This document shows, one piece after another, positions 23,843-32,256 of a stretch of 42,024 nucleotides of DNA. The notes below the pieces were generated by a model. It made no database searches and was not told the origin of the DNA. It was given only the letters and a program-made list of their open reading frames with translations. Made by a program: the position numbers and the translations under genes. Each line of letters begins with the position of its first letter. Position 1 is the stretch's first letter. The stretch is from an uncultured Verrucomicrobiota bacterium (GTDB lineage: Bacteria > Verrucomicrobiota > Verrucomicrobiia > Verrucomicrobiales > Verrucomicrobiaceae), in contig CAINGK010000208.1 of the NCBI GenBank assembly GCA_903848465.1, forward strand, positions 1 through 42,024. The letters are read 5' to 3'.

Positions 23843-25876
23843 ATGCTTTTCCACCGCCTGCTCCTCCTTCTTGGCCTTGCCTCGCCTCTCGCCGCCGCAG
23901 ATTTTGACCTCGTCATTTATGGTGGCACTCCCGCCGGACTGAGCGCCGGCATCATCGCTGCGCGTGAAGGTGTCTCGGTGGTGGTCATCGAGCCCACTCA
24001 ATGGATTGGCGGCATGGTCACCGGCGGCCTCTGCGCCACCGATGTGGGCAAGCAGGAGACCATCGGCGGCTTCCCGCGTGAATACTTCGCCCGTGCCGCC
24101 GCCGCGAAGCCGAATACTCCCATGTGGTATGCGGAGCCGAACGTGAACCTGAGCACGTTTCAAACGATGCTACAGGAAGCTGGCGTAAAAGTAGTCACGG
24201 CGCGGTCGCTCAAGTCGATCACACAGGAGGGTGTGCGCATCACCAGCCTGACCACCAGTGACGGCACGACCTACCACGGCAAAGAATTCATCGACGCCAC
24301 CTATGAAGGCGATCTCATGACAGCGGCAAAGGTCAGCTATATCGTCGGACGCGAAAGCACGGCACAGTATGGCGAGCCGCTCGCAGGCTATCACCCGATG
24401 CCGATCCGTCCGCGCACCGTCGAAATCATGGAGAGCGACTGCCCAAGCATCGGCGGCAAAGGACCGAGCTATATTCACGGCACCCCCGCCAGCATTTCCG
24501 GTCTGGATGCGCAGGGAAAACCCATCTTCGGCGTCTTCCCAGATCCCAAGCTTACCCCCGGCAGCGCAGACAAGCTCACGCAGAGCTACAACTTCCGCAT
24601 CTGCGTCACGCAGCGCGCCAACATCCTGATTCCCTTCCCAAAACCCGCCACCTACGATCCCGCCAAGTACGAACTTCTGCTGCACCTGATCCACGCCTTT
24701 CCCGGCGTTCGCTTCGGTCGCTTGTTCCATCTCGGCAACGTCGCCAACGGCAAATACGACCTCAATGCCCAGGGCTTGTTCTCCACGGACTATCCCGGCG
24801 CAAACTTCGACTACCCCGATGGCGACGCCGCCACACGCGCACGCATCTGGCAGGACCACACCGACTTCATCCAGGGCATGCTGTGGTTCCTCGGCCATGA
24901 TGAGCGCGTACCGCAAAGCCTGCGTGAACAGACCAACTCCTGGGGCCTGTGCAAAGACGAATTCGCCGACAACGCCCACTGGCCCTATGCGCTGTATGTG
25001 CGCGAAGGCCGCCGCATGATCGGCGAATACGTCATGGTGCAGAAGGATCTGCAAACCGACATCTTCAAAGACGACTCCGTTGGCATGGGCTCGTTCCTCA
25101 TCGACTGCCACATCGTGCAGCGCATCCTCGCTGAGGACGGCACCGTGCGGGATGAAGGCAGCTTTCAGGACACCCCGGCACTGCCTTATCAAATCCCCTA
25201 TCGCAGCCTGACGCCCAAGCGTGCCGAGTGCGAAAATCTGCTCGTTCCGGTGTGTCTTTCCGCCAGCCACATCGCGTATTGCTCGCTGCGCATGGAGCCG
25301 GTGTACATGGCACTGGGCCATGCATCCGGACTTGCCGCCGTGATGGCGATCAAGGCAAAGACCCCGGTGCAAAACATCGACGTACCCGCCTTGAGGAAAA
25401 AGCTGCTCGAACAAAAAGCCGTGCTCGAACTCGCCTCCCTCGCGACTATGGTCCGCTCTGCCAAGCTGCCCGGCATCGTCATGAGCGAGCAGGACGCCGA
25501 ACAGGTCGGGCATTGGACCGGGAGCTCGTATGGCAGTCCAGTCGATGGTTCGAGCGTTCATGACGCGAACAGCGAAAAAGGCACCAAGAGCATTGTGTAT
25601 CGCCTGAAAATTCCTGCTTCAGGCAGATACGAAGTGCGGGTGTCATATGCCGCTGCACCCAACCGTGCCAGCAATGTGCCGGTGACCATCCAGCATGCCG
25701 AGGGCACGCAAACAATCCTGGTGGATCAACGCAAGTCGCCGCCCATCGACAAGCTCTTTATCAGCCTGGGCGTCTTCCCATTCACAGCAGATAAACAAGC
25801 CGTCATCACGATCAGCAACAAGGACACGGACGGCATCGTCGGAGCCGATGCCGTGCAGTTGATCGAGGTGAAGTGA
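23843..25876 (+). CDS. Exported FAD-dependent oxidoreductase with C-terminal golvesin/xanthan-lyase-type domain
   Basis: A 677-residue exported flavoprotein. After a signal peptide (MLFHRLLLLLGLASPLAAA) comes the dinucleotide-binding motif DLVIYGGTPAGLSAGIIAAREG and the next FAD-region piece VVVIEPTQWIGGMVTGGLCATDVG, both typical of the FAD_oxidored (PF12831) family. GLPYQIPYRSLTP-like PYQIPYRSLTPK and VCLSASHIAYCSLRMEP lie near the end of that domain. From about residue 550 a separate beta-sandwich (GHWTGSSYGSPVDG, SGRYEVRVSYAAAPNRASNVPV, GADAVQLIEV) resembles the golvesin/xanthan-lyase binding domain. It probably oxidises a sugar or sugar derivative outside the cytoplasm. The electron acceptor is unknown. 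It is probably cotranscribed with the DUF6807 gene upstream. Confidence 0.88.
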   Translation: MLFHRLLLLLGLASPLAAADFDLVIYGGTPAGLSAGIIAAREGVSVVVIEPTQWIGGMVTGGLCATDVGKQETIGGFPREYFARAAAAKPNTPMWYAEPNVNLSTFQTMLQEAGVKVVTARSLKSITQEGVRITSLTTSDGTTYHGKEFIDATYEGDLMTAAKVSYIVGRESTAQYGEPLAGYHPMPIRPRTVEIMESDCPSIGGKGPSYIHGTPASISGLDAQGKPIFGVFPDPKLTPGSADKLTQSYNFRICVTQRANILIPFPKPATYDPAKYELLLHLIHAFPGVRFGRLFHLGNVANGKYDLNAQGLFSTDYPGANFDYPDGDAATRARIWQDHTDFIQGMLWFLGHDERVPQSLREQTNSWGLCKDEFADNAHWPYALYVREGRRMIGEYVMVQKDLQTDIFKDDSVGMGSFLIDCHIVQRILAEDGTVRDEGSFQDTPALPYQIPYRSLTPKRAECENLLVPVCLSASHIAYCSLRMEPVYMALGHASGLAAVMAIKAKTPVQNIDVPALRKKLLEQKAVLELASLATMVRSAKLPGIVMSEQDAEQVGHWTGSSYGSPVDGSSVHDANSEKGTKSIVYRLKIPASGRYEVRVSYAAAPNRASNVPVTIQHAEGTQTILVDQRKSPPIDKLFISLGVFPFTADKQAVITISNKDTDGIVGADAVQLIEVK

Positions 25877-25883
25877 GTTCGCT

Positions 25884-27427
25884 TCACACCCCCAGCAATT
25901 CGCGAGCCTCCGCCTGTCCGGGTGCCGGACGGCCAAACTCGCTGGCCGTCACACGCGCAAGTGCCGTCAGTTGACGCCAGCGGAAGGCGGGGCGGGTGCG
26001 GTGAAATTCGTCCCAGGTGGTCTGGAAATACTTCTCCGCATGCAGCGCGCCATCTTCACTGACGGCGTAGCGCAGCAGGGTATTGAACACGACTTCAGGA
26101 TCCATTCCCTGCATGCTGCAGCGATGCACCACGCCAGCGGCATGGGCCTGGAGGTTTTGACGAATGTTCCCGTCGAGTTCAGCGATCAGCTTCGCCTGAT
26201 CCGTCCCCTGGCTGATATATCGCTTCGGCGGCAGCGGTTCCCATTCGAGGAAATGCTGGCCGCTGGTGGTGCGATCATGCGCCACCTGCCATGCTCCAAG
26301 AATGAGGCAGGCGAAGACATTCCGCCCTTTGCTGACCTGCGAAAGATTGCGCCACGCATGCACCGAGTCGCTCGCATGCACACCCACGGAGTCACCATGC
26401 ACGCTGCCGGGCGGCTTGCCCGGCGCTTCCCATTCCGGTGGGCGGCCATGATCTCGCAGCACGAGTTGGTTCGCCGCCAGCGAGATCGCTTCGCCGATTT
26501 CATGCGGATCAAATCCTTCCGCCAGAGCCGCAGCCACCGCACCTGCCGCAGTTTCAGGCGAGCCGCTGAAGATCGTCATGCTGAGCTTTTCCACGACTCC
26601 ATCTTCCATGGAGCGTGTACCGGGATCGCGCCCCATGAGCTTGTGTTCATCGAGCAACTTCGTCAGCGCCTTGCTGTGCTCATCCCACTCCGGTCTGCGA
26701 TAATTTTCCGAGTTAAGACAATAGCGCAACGACATGCGCAGCAGCGTCGTCGCATGCTCGTGCCCCACGACATCCAGCAAATCCCAGGCACGGTACGGCA
26801 GCACGGTGCGGTGTACTTCCGGATTGTCCTGCACACATTCGAGCAGCGCGTTGAAGCCATCGTCCGCGCTATTTTGCATCATCGTGGCAAAGATTTTTTC
26901 CGCGCCCGCAGTGTCCTTGCGTCTCACTGTTTCGTGCAGTTGCCCGGCAGTCGGCTTGTCCGTGCCTGCGGTCACCGGATGCAAGACCTCGCCACTGCGC
27001 CCGCCGTTTTCCTGCATGCGGTTGGTGTTCCGATAAAGCACCTTGAAGACCGGCAGCGCCTGCTGCTGCTCCGGCATGGACCCGGACATTTTCAGCGCCG
27101 GGCTCAGAGCCATCAGCGTGTGAAAGCCGATGTAGTCCTCGCCGCCGAAGGTTCGCGCGTTTGCCAGCACACCTGCGGCCACGAGTTGTTTTAATGACGT
27201 CCCTGCTTTGAGTTTTGCAGCTACGCAGGCTGCAGTTTTGACACGGGCGTCTCCTGCATGAAGCAGACCAGCGCCTCCATGTCACCAAAGTTCAGCTTGG
27301 CCGATGATTCCTCCGCGTGAGCGGAGGTGATGCCGAACTCAACTGCGAGCGCGGGACCGATGGTGGCTAACAGAGTGCCCTTGCTCACATCGGCAAGGAA
27401 CGCACGGCGGGATTGCAGTTCATTCAT
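25884..27427 (-). pseudogene. Tat-signal exported protein, split by a frameshift near 27220-27250
   Basis: Two reading frames together make one protein of about 514 residues. The first starts at ATG 27427 behind a perfect Shine-Dalgarno sequence. It encodes a Tat signal (SRRAFLADVSKGTLLATIGPALA) and continues to VSKLQPA, then stops at 27221-27223. The -1 frame picks up at once with AAKLKAGTSLKQLVAAGVLANARTFGG and runs open to 25884. The join reads naturally, and the only start for the second part is an internal GTG at 27182. A one-base deletion explains it; a sequencing error or real inactivation are both possible. The long part is rich in His (VVGHEHATTLLRMSLRY and others) and distantly suggests a questin-oxidase-like family, which is a weak guess. 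The function is unknown. Confidence 0.75.
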
Positions 27428-27430
27428 ATT

Positions 27431-27439
27431 GACCTCCTT
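27431..27439 (-). promoter_or_regulatory. Strong Shine-Dalgarno sequence fixing the start at 27427
   Basis: On the minus strand AAGGAGGTC (27439-27431) lies just before the ATG at 27427; the AGGAGG core is 5 nt from the start codon. Most genes in this window have weak or no such site, so this one stands out. It decides the start of the frameshifted Tat-signal gene over the longer open frame that begins at 27571. Confidence 0.85.
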
Positions 27440-27513
27440 GGTTGGGATTGAGCAGAGTGTCTTGATTTGCAAGAACAAGGTCAATGCCCAATTTGGAGGC
27501 ATTTGAAAGATCG

Positions 27514-28284
27514 CTACCCGCCGACCTTCATCTCCGCGAACTCCGCCCAGCAGGCCCGTGTCGGTGCCCACGAGGCATCGCCTCCGCCGTGAAAGGTCTC
27601 AAAGTAGAGGCCATCCACGCCAAAGCTGTCCACGGTGCGCCATTCCATGTCGGTTCGTTCCACCAGGGGCTTCTCATCAATCCACACACGCAATGTGCCA
27701 TCGCGTTTGCCCACGCTATTCATCGCCACGGCGATGCGTACTTTGACCGGAGTCTCCGTGGGAAAACGGAAGTCAGCAGGAAAGGCAAAGCTGTCGCCAT
27801 AATCTCCCTTTTGATTCTTGTGATAGATGTAAGCCTCTCCGCGCCCGTCTTTGCGCCACATCAGACGTGCCGAGAAGCCGTTCGTACCGGTAGCCCGGCG
27901 ACCGCCACTGACGTTGTCCGGCCCGCCGCACAGTCCGGGTAGCTTGCCGCCTCTGACGAAGTCAAAATCCTTGCTGAAGCGCAGCGTGTAGCTCAGCTCC
28001 GCCTTCTCATGCTTGCCAAATGGCATGCGCCAGCCCGCACCGCCCTGCTCCGGCCCGATTCCCCCGACGGCAAAGTTCACGCGCAGCCATTTCAGCGCAT
28101 CGTTTTCGACCACAGCGACGCGCCCTTGAGCGATGCCGCCTTCAAATCCACAGCCAGGCCAGTCATGCTTCCAGCGCTTGATCGTGTAGGGTCCGGGCGG
28201 CCCTGCCAATGTGACGACCACCGGCAATTCTGCCGCCAGAGCGGCGTGCATCGACACAAACAGGATGAAAAGCAGCACACGCAT
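27514..28284 (-). CDS. Exported PL14-like polysaccharide lyase
   Basis: A 256-residue exported protein. The open frame continues upstream to 28536, but that part runs antisense through the tRNA gene; the ATG at 28284 begins a signal peptide (MRVLLFILFVSMHAALA). The mature part matches the polysaccharide lyase family 14 jelly-roll: ELSYTLRFSKDFDFVRGGKLPGL, TGTNGFSARLMWRKDGRGE, AYIYHKNQKGDYGDSF, VRIAVAMNSVGKRDGTLRVWID and the C-terminal WAEFAEMKVGG. Characterised members cleave alginate or glucuronan by beta-elimination. The Lys-rich central strand and the Tyr/His residues of YIYHKNQ are probably in the substrate groove. The exact substrate cannot be read from sequence. Confidence 0.82.
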   Translation of the reverse strand: MRVLLFILFVSMHAALAAELPVVVTLAGPPGPYTIKRWKHDWPGCGFEGGIAQGRVAVVENDALKWLRVNFAVGGIGPEQGGAGWRMPFGKHEKAELSYTLRFSKDFDFVRGGKLPGLCGGPDNVSGGRRATGTNGFSARLMWRKDGRGEAYIYHKNQKGDYGDSFAFPADFRFPTETPVKVRIAVAMNSVGKRDGTLRVWIDEKPLVERTDMEWRTVDSFGVDGLYFETFHGGGDASWAPTRACWAEFAEMKVGG

Positions 28285-28455
28285 GGAATTGAAATACCAC
28301 GCCCCCAGCTTCCAGACATCCAAAATCATGCCGCTCCCCCCATCGCAGCGAACATCGTTTTTCCGAAAGTTGTCCGCTGAGGACAAAAACGAACTTGCAC
28401 AGAGCCAAGACGCGATTAAAACTCCCTCCCTCCAACGCTGTTTGGTTTCAAACAT

Positions 28456-28531
28456 GCCTCCGTAGCTCAGTTGGTAGAGCAGTTGACTCTTAATCAATTT
28501 GTCGTAGGTTCGAATCCTACCGGGGGTACCA
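28456..28531 (+). tRNA. tRNA-Lys (anticodon CTT)
   Basis: A complete cloverleaf can be folded. The acceptor stem pairs 28456-28462 with 28521-28527 (with two G-U pairs). The D stem is 28465-28468/28477-28480 and the anticodon stem 28482-28486/28494-28498. The anticodon CTT is at 28489-28491. The T stem pairs 28504-28508 with 28516-28520 around TTCGAAT. The discriminator A (28528) is followed by an encoded CCA (28529-28531). It reads AAG codons for lysine. Confidence 0.96.
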
Positions 28532-28554
28532 TCCACAGCAGGATGGTCTAGCGC

Positions 28555-29244
28555 TCAAAACTCGGCATTCACCACCGGGCGCACGCTCTTGAATGCCTCC
28601 GCATACTTGGCTCCACAAGCCAGACCACGATAGCGGGCAAGCACACTCTTGGTCTCCATGGCGGCATCCGTTTTGCCTGCGTCATACTCTTCCTTGCGCA
28701 CATAGGCCATGAGCCGTCCCAGCCACTCATTCGCAGCAGGCCATTCGGTGGAAACATCCACATAGGTGTCCGGCTCGAAGCCGATCGTATGACCAGGACC
28801 GTTGTCATACCAATAGACGCGTGAGGGCGTCTTCACCTCCTCGCGTCCAAGCAAGCGCGCCGGTTGATACAAGGCCGCGTGGCAGATGGCGCTGGCGGCC
28901 TCGTGGTCTGGATGGCGGTCACGCGGCCAAAGCATGAAGGCAGTGTCCGGTTTCACCTCGGCCACGACTTCGGCCACGGCGCGCTTGGTTTCGAGCGTCG
29001 GCTCGAAGCCCAGGCTCTTGTACTTCAGAAAGCGCATCTCAATCCCACGCTCAGCAGCAAGCTGATTGGAAAGTTCCAGCAGACCCTGCTCCCGGCCTTT
29101 GACCGGTGGCCAGTTCGTGTAGTCGCCGATCAAGCTGAGAATAACGACGCGCTGGTGCTTCTGCACTGCCCGCAGCAGAGTGCCAGGAATGCCGAAAGGA
29201 CAGTCGTCATAATGCGCGCCGATGGCGAGGATGGTGCGAGTCAT
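28555..29244 (-). CDS. PIG-L/LmbE-family deacetylase
   Basis: A 229-residue, probably cytoplasmic metal-dependent N-deacetylase of the PIG-L (LmbE) family. Known members remove acetyl groups from N-acetylglucosamine conjugates, including BshB in bacillithiol synthesis. The first metal motif is GAHYDDCPFG, where the usual Pro of HPDD is Tyr. The second is PRDRHPDHEAAS. The start at 29244 (MTRTILAIGAHYDD) puts the first motif near residue 10, as usual. The second half is less conserved and is likely substrate-specific. It lies beside the tRNA and is divergent from the tannase-family gene. The substrate is not inferable. Confidence 0.88.
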   Translation of the reverse strand: MTRTILAIGAHYDDCPFGIPGTLLRAVQKHQRVVILSLIGDYTNWPPVKGREQGLLELSNQLAAERGIEMRFLKYKSLGFEPTLETKRAVAEVVAEVKPDTAFMLWPRDRHPDHEAASAICHAALYQPARLLGREEVKTPSRVYWYDNGPGHTIGFEPDTYVDVSTEWPAANEWLGRLMAYVRKEEYDAGKTDAAMETKSVLARYRGLACGAKYAEAFKSVRPVVNAEF

Positions 29245-29339
29245 GGTGAAAGCATGGCAAAAAGCCCGCAGAAGAGCAAGCTGCCAAATTGCACATCGCT
29301 CGCAGGAAAAATCAGCTTAGCTCGTTTTGTGAGGACGCC

Positions 29340-30791
29340 ATGACATACCACTCACTCGCGATTTTCCTCCTCGCCGCCACGACAGCACTGGCCGTCACCG
29401 ACGAACTCAAGCAGCTTCAAATCGACTCTGGAAAAGTCACGCTCATTGAACAGGTGCCTGCGGGCAAGGTGCCACCGCACACCGTGGTGAAGATCGTTCT
29501 CCATCCGGGCAAGGATTCCAACATCCATGTGGAAGTCTGCCTGCCGGAGGCGGAAAAATGGAACAAGCGCTTCATCGGCCTCGGCAACGGCGGCGCGGCC
29601 GGTCGCATCAGTTCGGGAAGCCTTCTGGGCTACATGGCCCGTGGTTACGCTGTGGCCACCACTGACATGGGAACCGCTCCGAACTCGGACTCCGGCATCG
29701 GCAAACCGGATGTCTGGAAAGACTTCGGTTACCGCGCCACCCACCTCATGACCGTCAGCGCCAAGCAGGTCATCCAGGCCTATTATGGCCGCGCGCCCGA
29801 ATTCTCCTATTTCAATGGCGGCTCAACTGGCGGCCAGCAGGCGCTTCAGGAAGCGCAGCGCTATCCCGAGGACTACGACGGCATCGTGGCCAATGTCCCG
29901 GCTCACTGCCGCACGCCACTGCATGCCTATTTCTTGTGGAACGAGCAGATCTTCCATCAATGCCCTTTCACCAGCGCTCAGGAAGAAAACGTGATCGCCG
30001 CTGGCAACGAATACATGGCTGCGCGCGAAATCCCGCAAACCGCAGGCAAGCTGGTTTCCGACCCGCGCTGCACCGAGAAAGACATCGAGGCAGTGATCGC
30101 GCTGGCGCGAAAGAAAGATCTGACGCTGACTGACAAGCACGCCGAAGCACTGCGGAAACTATTCGGCGGACCCAAACACGCCATCACTGGAGAACGCATC
30201 TTCGACGGCATCCCCTTCGGCAGTTCCTTCAAAATCGCTCATGGGCATCTCTATCTTTTCCAGTGGGTCTTCGGCAAAGACAAAGACCTCCTGAGCCTCG
30301 ATTTTGGCAAGGACATCGACACCTACACCGCAGCGCTGGGGCCTTATCTCAACGCTGAAAACGCAGACCTCACCCCGTTCGAAAAGCGTGGTGGCAAACT
30401 CATCATGATCTCCGGCTCCGCCGATTCCTGCGTCCCCTACCATGCCTCGCTCGACTATTACGAGCGCGTCATCGAGCATTTCGGTTCCCTCGAAAAGGTC
30501 GCGTCGTTTTGCAAATTCTACATCGTTCCCGGCATGAGCCATGGCCCCGGCCCTGGAATTAACAAACTGCCGGACATGCTCGGTCTGGTCATGAACTGGC
30601 GCGAAAAAGGCGAGGGCCCGCACACTCTCAATGCACAGCGCGTGGTCGATGGCAAAACCGAACTCGATATGCCGCTGTACCCCTACCCCGAAAAAACGAG
30701 CTGGGACTCCGGTGCGTTCAAGCCGGTGAACGGCCCACGCGGCGGGGTGGAACGCGTCGCCGAAAGGTTCAGACCCCAGGCAACCGAGTAA
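29340..30791 (+). CDS. Exported tannase/feruloyl esterase-family protein
   Basis: A 483-residue exported alpha/beta hydrolase of the tannase/feruloyl esterase family, which hydrolyses gallate or hydroxycinnamate esters on plant material. The ATG at 29340 begins a signal peptide (MTYHSLAIFLLAATTALA). Family features are WNKRFIGLGNGGAAG, GYAVATTDMGTAPNS and the nucleophile Ser162 in GGSTGGQQALQEAQRYPEDYDG. The acid/base pieces are ISGSADSCVP and VPGMSHGPGPG. In characterised members the nucleophile and the His are each next to a Cys, and these Cys form a disulfide (CS-D-HC). Here both positions lack Cys (GS and SHG), a matched loss. It is transcribed alone, convergent with rimO. Confidence 0.85.
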   Translation: MTYHSLAIFLLAATTALAVTDELKQLQIDSGKVTLIEQVPAGKVPPHTVVKIVLHPGKDSNIHVEVCLPEAEKWNKRFIGLGNGGAAGRISSGSLLGYMARGYAVATTDMGTAPNSDSGIGKPDVWKDFGYRATHLMTVSAKQVIQAYYGRAPEFSYFNGGSTGGQQALQEAQRYPEDYDGIVANVPAHCRTPLHAYFLWNEQIFHQCPFTSAQEENVIAAGNEYMAAREIPQTAGKLVSDPRCTEKDIEAVIALARKKDLTLTDKHAEALRKLFGGPKHAITGERIFDGIPFGSSFKIAHGHLYLFQWVFGKDKDLLSLDFGKDIDTYTAALGPYLNAENADLTPFEKRGGKLIMISGSADSCVPYHASLDYYERVIEHFGSLEKVASFCKFYIVPGMSHGPGPGINKLPDMLGLVMNWREKGEGPHTLNAQRVVDGKTELDMPLYPYPEKTSWDSGAFKPVNGPRGGVERVAERFRPQATE

Positions 30792-30805
30792 AGGAACGAA
30801 GCGGC

Positions 30806-32164
30806 TTAAGCCGCCACCAAGTCGTAGCCGCGCCACTCCTTGACCGTGATGTCCGCAAAGCTGCCCACCGGCAGCTTCTTGCTCACGAAAACAGTGGTGT
30901 CGATGTCTGGCGCGTCCATTTCACTGCGGGCAACTCCAGGCTCCTCGACGAGCACACGCATTTTGCGTCCGACCTGCGTGGTATTAAAACCTTCGATGCT
31001 GCGCTGGATGGCGCGCATGGCCTCGTTCCAGCGGGCCTTGCGGGTCATGTGGTGGATTTGATCCTCCATCTTAGCAGCACGGGTGTCTTCCTCGCGGGAG
31101 TAGTTGAAGACGCCGGCACGTTCGAACTTTGTGTCCTGGATGAACTGCAGGAGTTCGTTGAAATCGGCCTCGGTTTCACCGGGGAAGCCCACGATGAAGG
31201 TGGTGCGGATGGCGATGCCGGGAATGCCAGCGCGGATGCGCTTGATGAGATCGCGAATGTAGGCGCCGTCGGTCTCGCGTTTCATGAGGCTCAGCATGCG
31301 GTCACTGATGTGCTGGAGCGGCATGTCGATGTAACGGGCAACTTTGGGGCTCTCGGCGATGGCCTGGATGAGGTCGTCGCTCCAATGCGCGGGATGCGTG
31401 TAAAGCAGGCGAATCCAGAAGTCGCCTTCGATCTTGTTGAGCTCGCGGATGAGAGAGGAAAGGGATTCGCCTTTGCTGGAATCCACACCGCTGCGTGGCT
31501 TGGGGCGCTCCTCCGTCCACTTGTCCATGCCAAAATAGGTGGTGTCCTGGGAGATGAGATTGATCTCCTTCACCCCGCTGGCGATGAGTTGCTGCGCCTC
31601 TTTGACGATGCTTTCCTGCGTGCGGCTGCGGTGGCGGCCACGAATGCGCGGGATGATGCAGAAGGAGCAGGGATGGTTGCAGCCTTCGGCGATCTTGATG
31701 TAGGCCATGTGCTGCGGCGTGAGGCGGAAGCGCGGCGTGTCGTAATCCGGAATGTACTGCGGCTGCCGCGTGACGTGGTTTTCCTGCTCATGCTCCTTGG
31801 TGCCCATGAGCTTCTGAATGATGGGGGCGACCTGGGTGATCTGATCCAGTCCAATGAAGGCATCCACCTCTGGCATGAGGCCGGGGAGTTCCGTTGAGAA
31901 ACGCTGCGAGAGGCAGCCAGCGACGATGATCTTCTGCCGCGCACGTTTCTTTGAGCCCGCCCGCTGGTCCACGGCGTCATGCACCGCACCGACACTTTCC
32001 TTTTTGGCCATGTCGATGAACGAACAGGTGTTCACAATGAGTACATCCGCGAGATCGGCCTCGGGTGTCATGACCATGCCCGCCTGCTGTAGGTGGCCGA
32101 TCATGATTTCCGAGTCGATGAGGTTTTTCGCGCAACCGAGGGAGACGAGGCCGACTTTGATCAT
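30806..32164 (-). CDS. rimO: Ribosomal protein S12 methylthiotransferase RimO
   Basis: A 452-residue radical SAM methylthiotransferase that adds a methylthio group to the conserved Asp of ribosomal protein S12. The ATG at 32164 (MIKVGLVSLGCAKNLIDSE) is chosen over 32194 because it gives the standard N-terminus. The MTTase domain carries the three Cys for one 4Fe-4S cluster (GCAKN, NTCSFID, GCLSQR). The radical SAM motif is GCNHPCSFCIIP. ISQDTTYFGMD and FIVGFPGETEADF are typical RimO segments, and a TRAM-like domain ends the protein. All motifs are intact. The gene's stop overlaps a 14-bp palindrome (30801-30814) shared with the end of the convergent tannase gene. Confidence 0.96.
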   Translation of the reverse strand: MIKVGLVSLGCAKNLIDSEIMIGHLQQAGMVMTPEADLADVLIVNTCSFIDMAKKESVGAVHDAVDQRAGSKKRARQKIIVAGCLSQRFSTELPGLMPEVDAFIGLDQITQVAPIIQKLMGTKEHEQENHVTRQPQYIPDYDTPRFRLTPQHMAYIKIAEGCNHPCSFCIIPRIRGRHRSRTQESIVKEAQQLIASGVKEINLISQDTTYFGMDKWTEERPKPRSGVDSSKGESLSSLIRELNKIEGDFWIRLLYTHPAHWSDDLIQAIAESPKVARYIDMPLQHISDRMLSLMKRETDGAYIRDLIKRIRAGIPGIAIRTTFIVGFPGETEADFNELLQFIQDTKFERAGVFNYSREEDTRAAKMEDQIHHMTRKARWNEAMRAIQRSIEGFNTTQVGRKMRVLVEEPGVARSEMDAPDIDTTVFVSKKLPVGSFADITVKEWRGYDLVAA

Positions 32165-32256
32165 GGGGCGCGGATGGTAGCGCCTTTGTGGCAATCGAAA
32201 AGGGGAAAGATGGACCTCCGCAGGCGGTGCCCAGTCCTGGACGTGTCACTTTGACC

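Noticed and set aside
24170..25561. A 463-codon frame antisense to the FAD oxidoreductase
   Set aside because: It is a shadow of the G+C-rich plus-strand gene, which has clear FAD-binding motifs.
25971..27194. A 407-codon plus-strand frame opposite the Tat-signal gene
   Set aside because: The composition is Arg/His-rich without any domain-like pattern, and the minus strand carries a convincing protein with a Tat signal and a perfect ribosome-binding site.
27182..27260. Programmed -1 ribosomal frameshifting as the explanation for the split gene
   Set aside because: The only A-run before the stop (TCA AAA CTG) does not form an X-XXY-YYZ slippery heptamer, and no strong stimulatory hairpin stands out just downstream.
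28285..28536. An 84-codon N-terminal extension of the PL14 gene
   Set aside because: It runs antisense through the tRNA-Lys gene (reads GTPGRIRTYDKLIKSQLL, a familiar artefact of tRNA complements), and a signal peptide starts at 28284.
30801..30814. The palindrome GCGGCTTAAGCCGC as a bidirectional terminator for rimO and the tannase gene
   Set aside because: The stem is only 5 bp around a TTAA loop and no T-tract follows in either direction. It largely reflects the Ala-Ala-stop codons of rimO.
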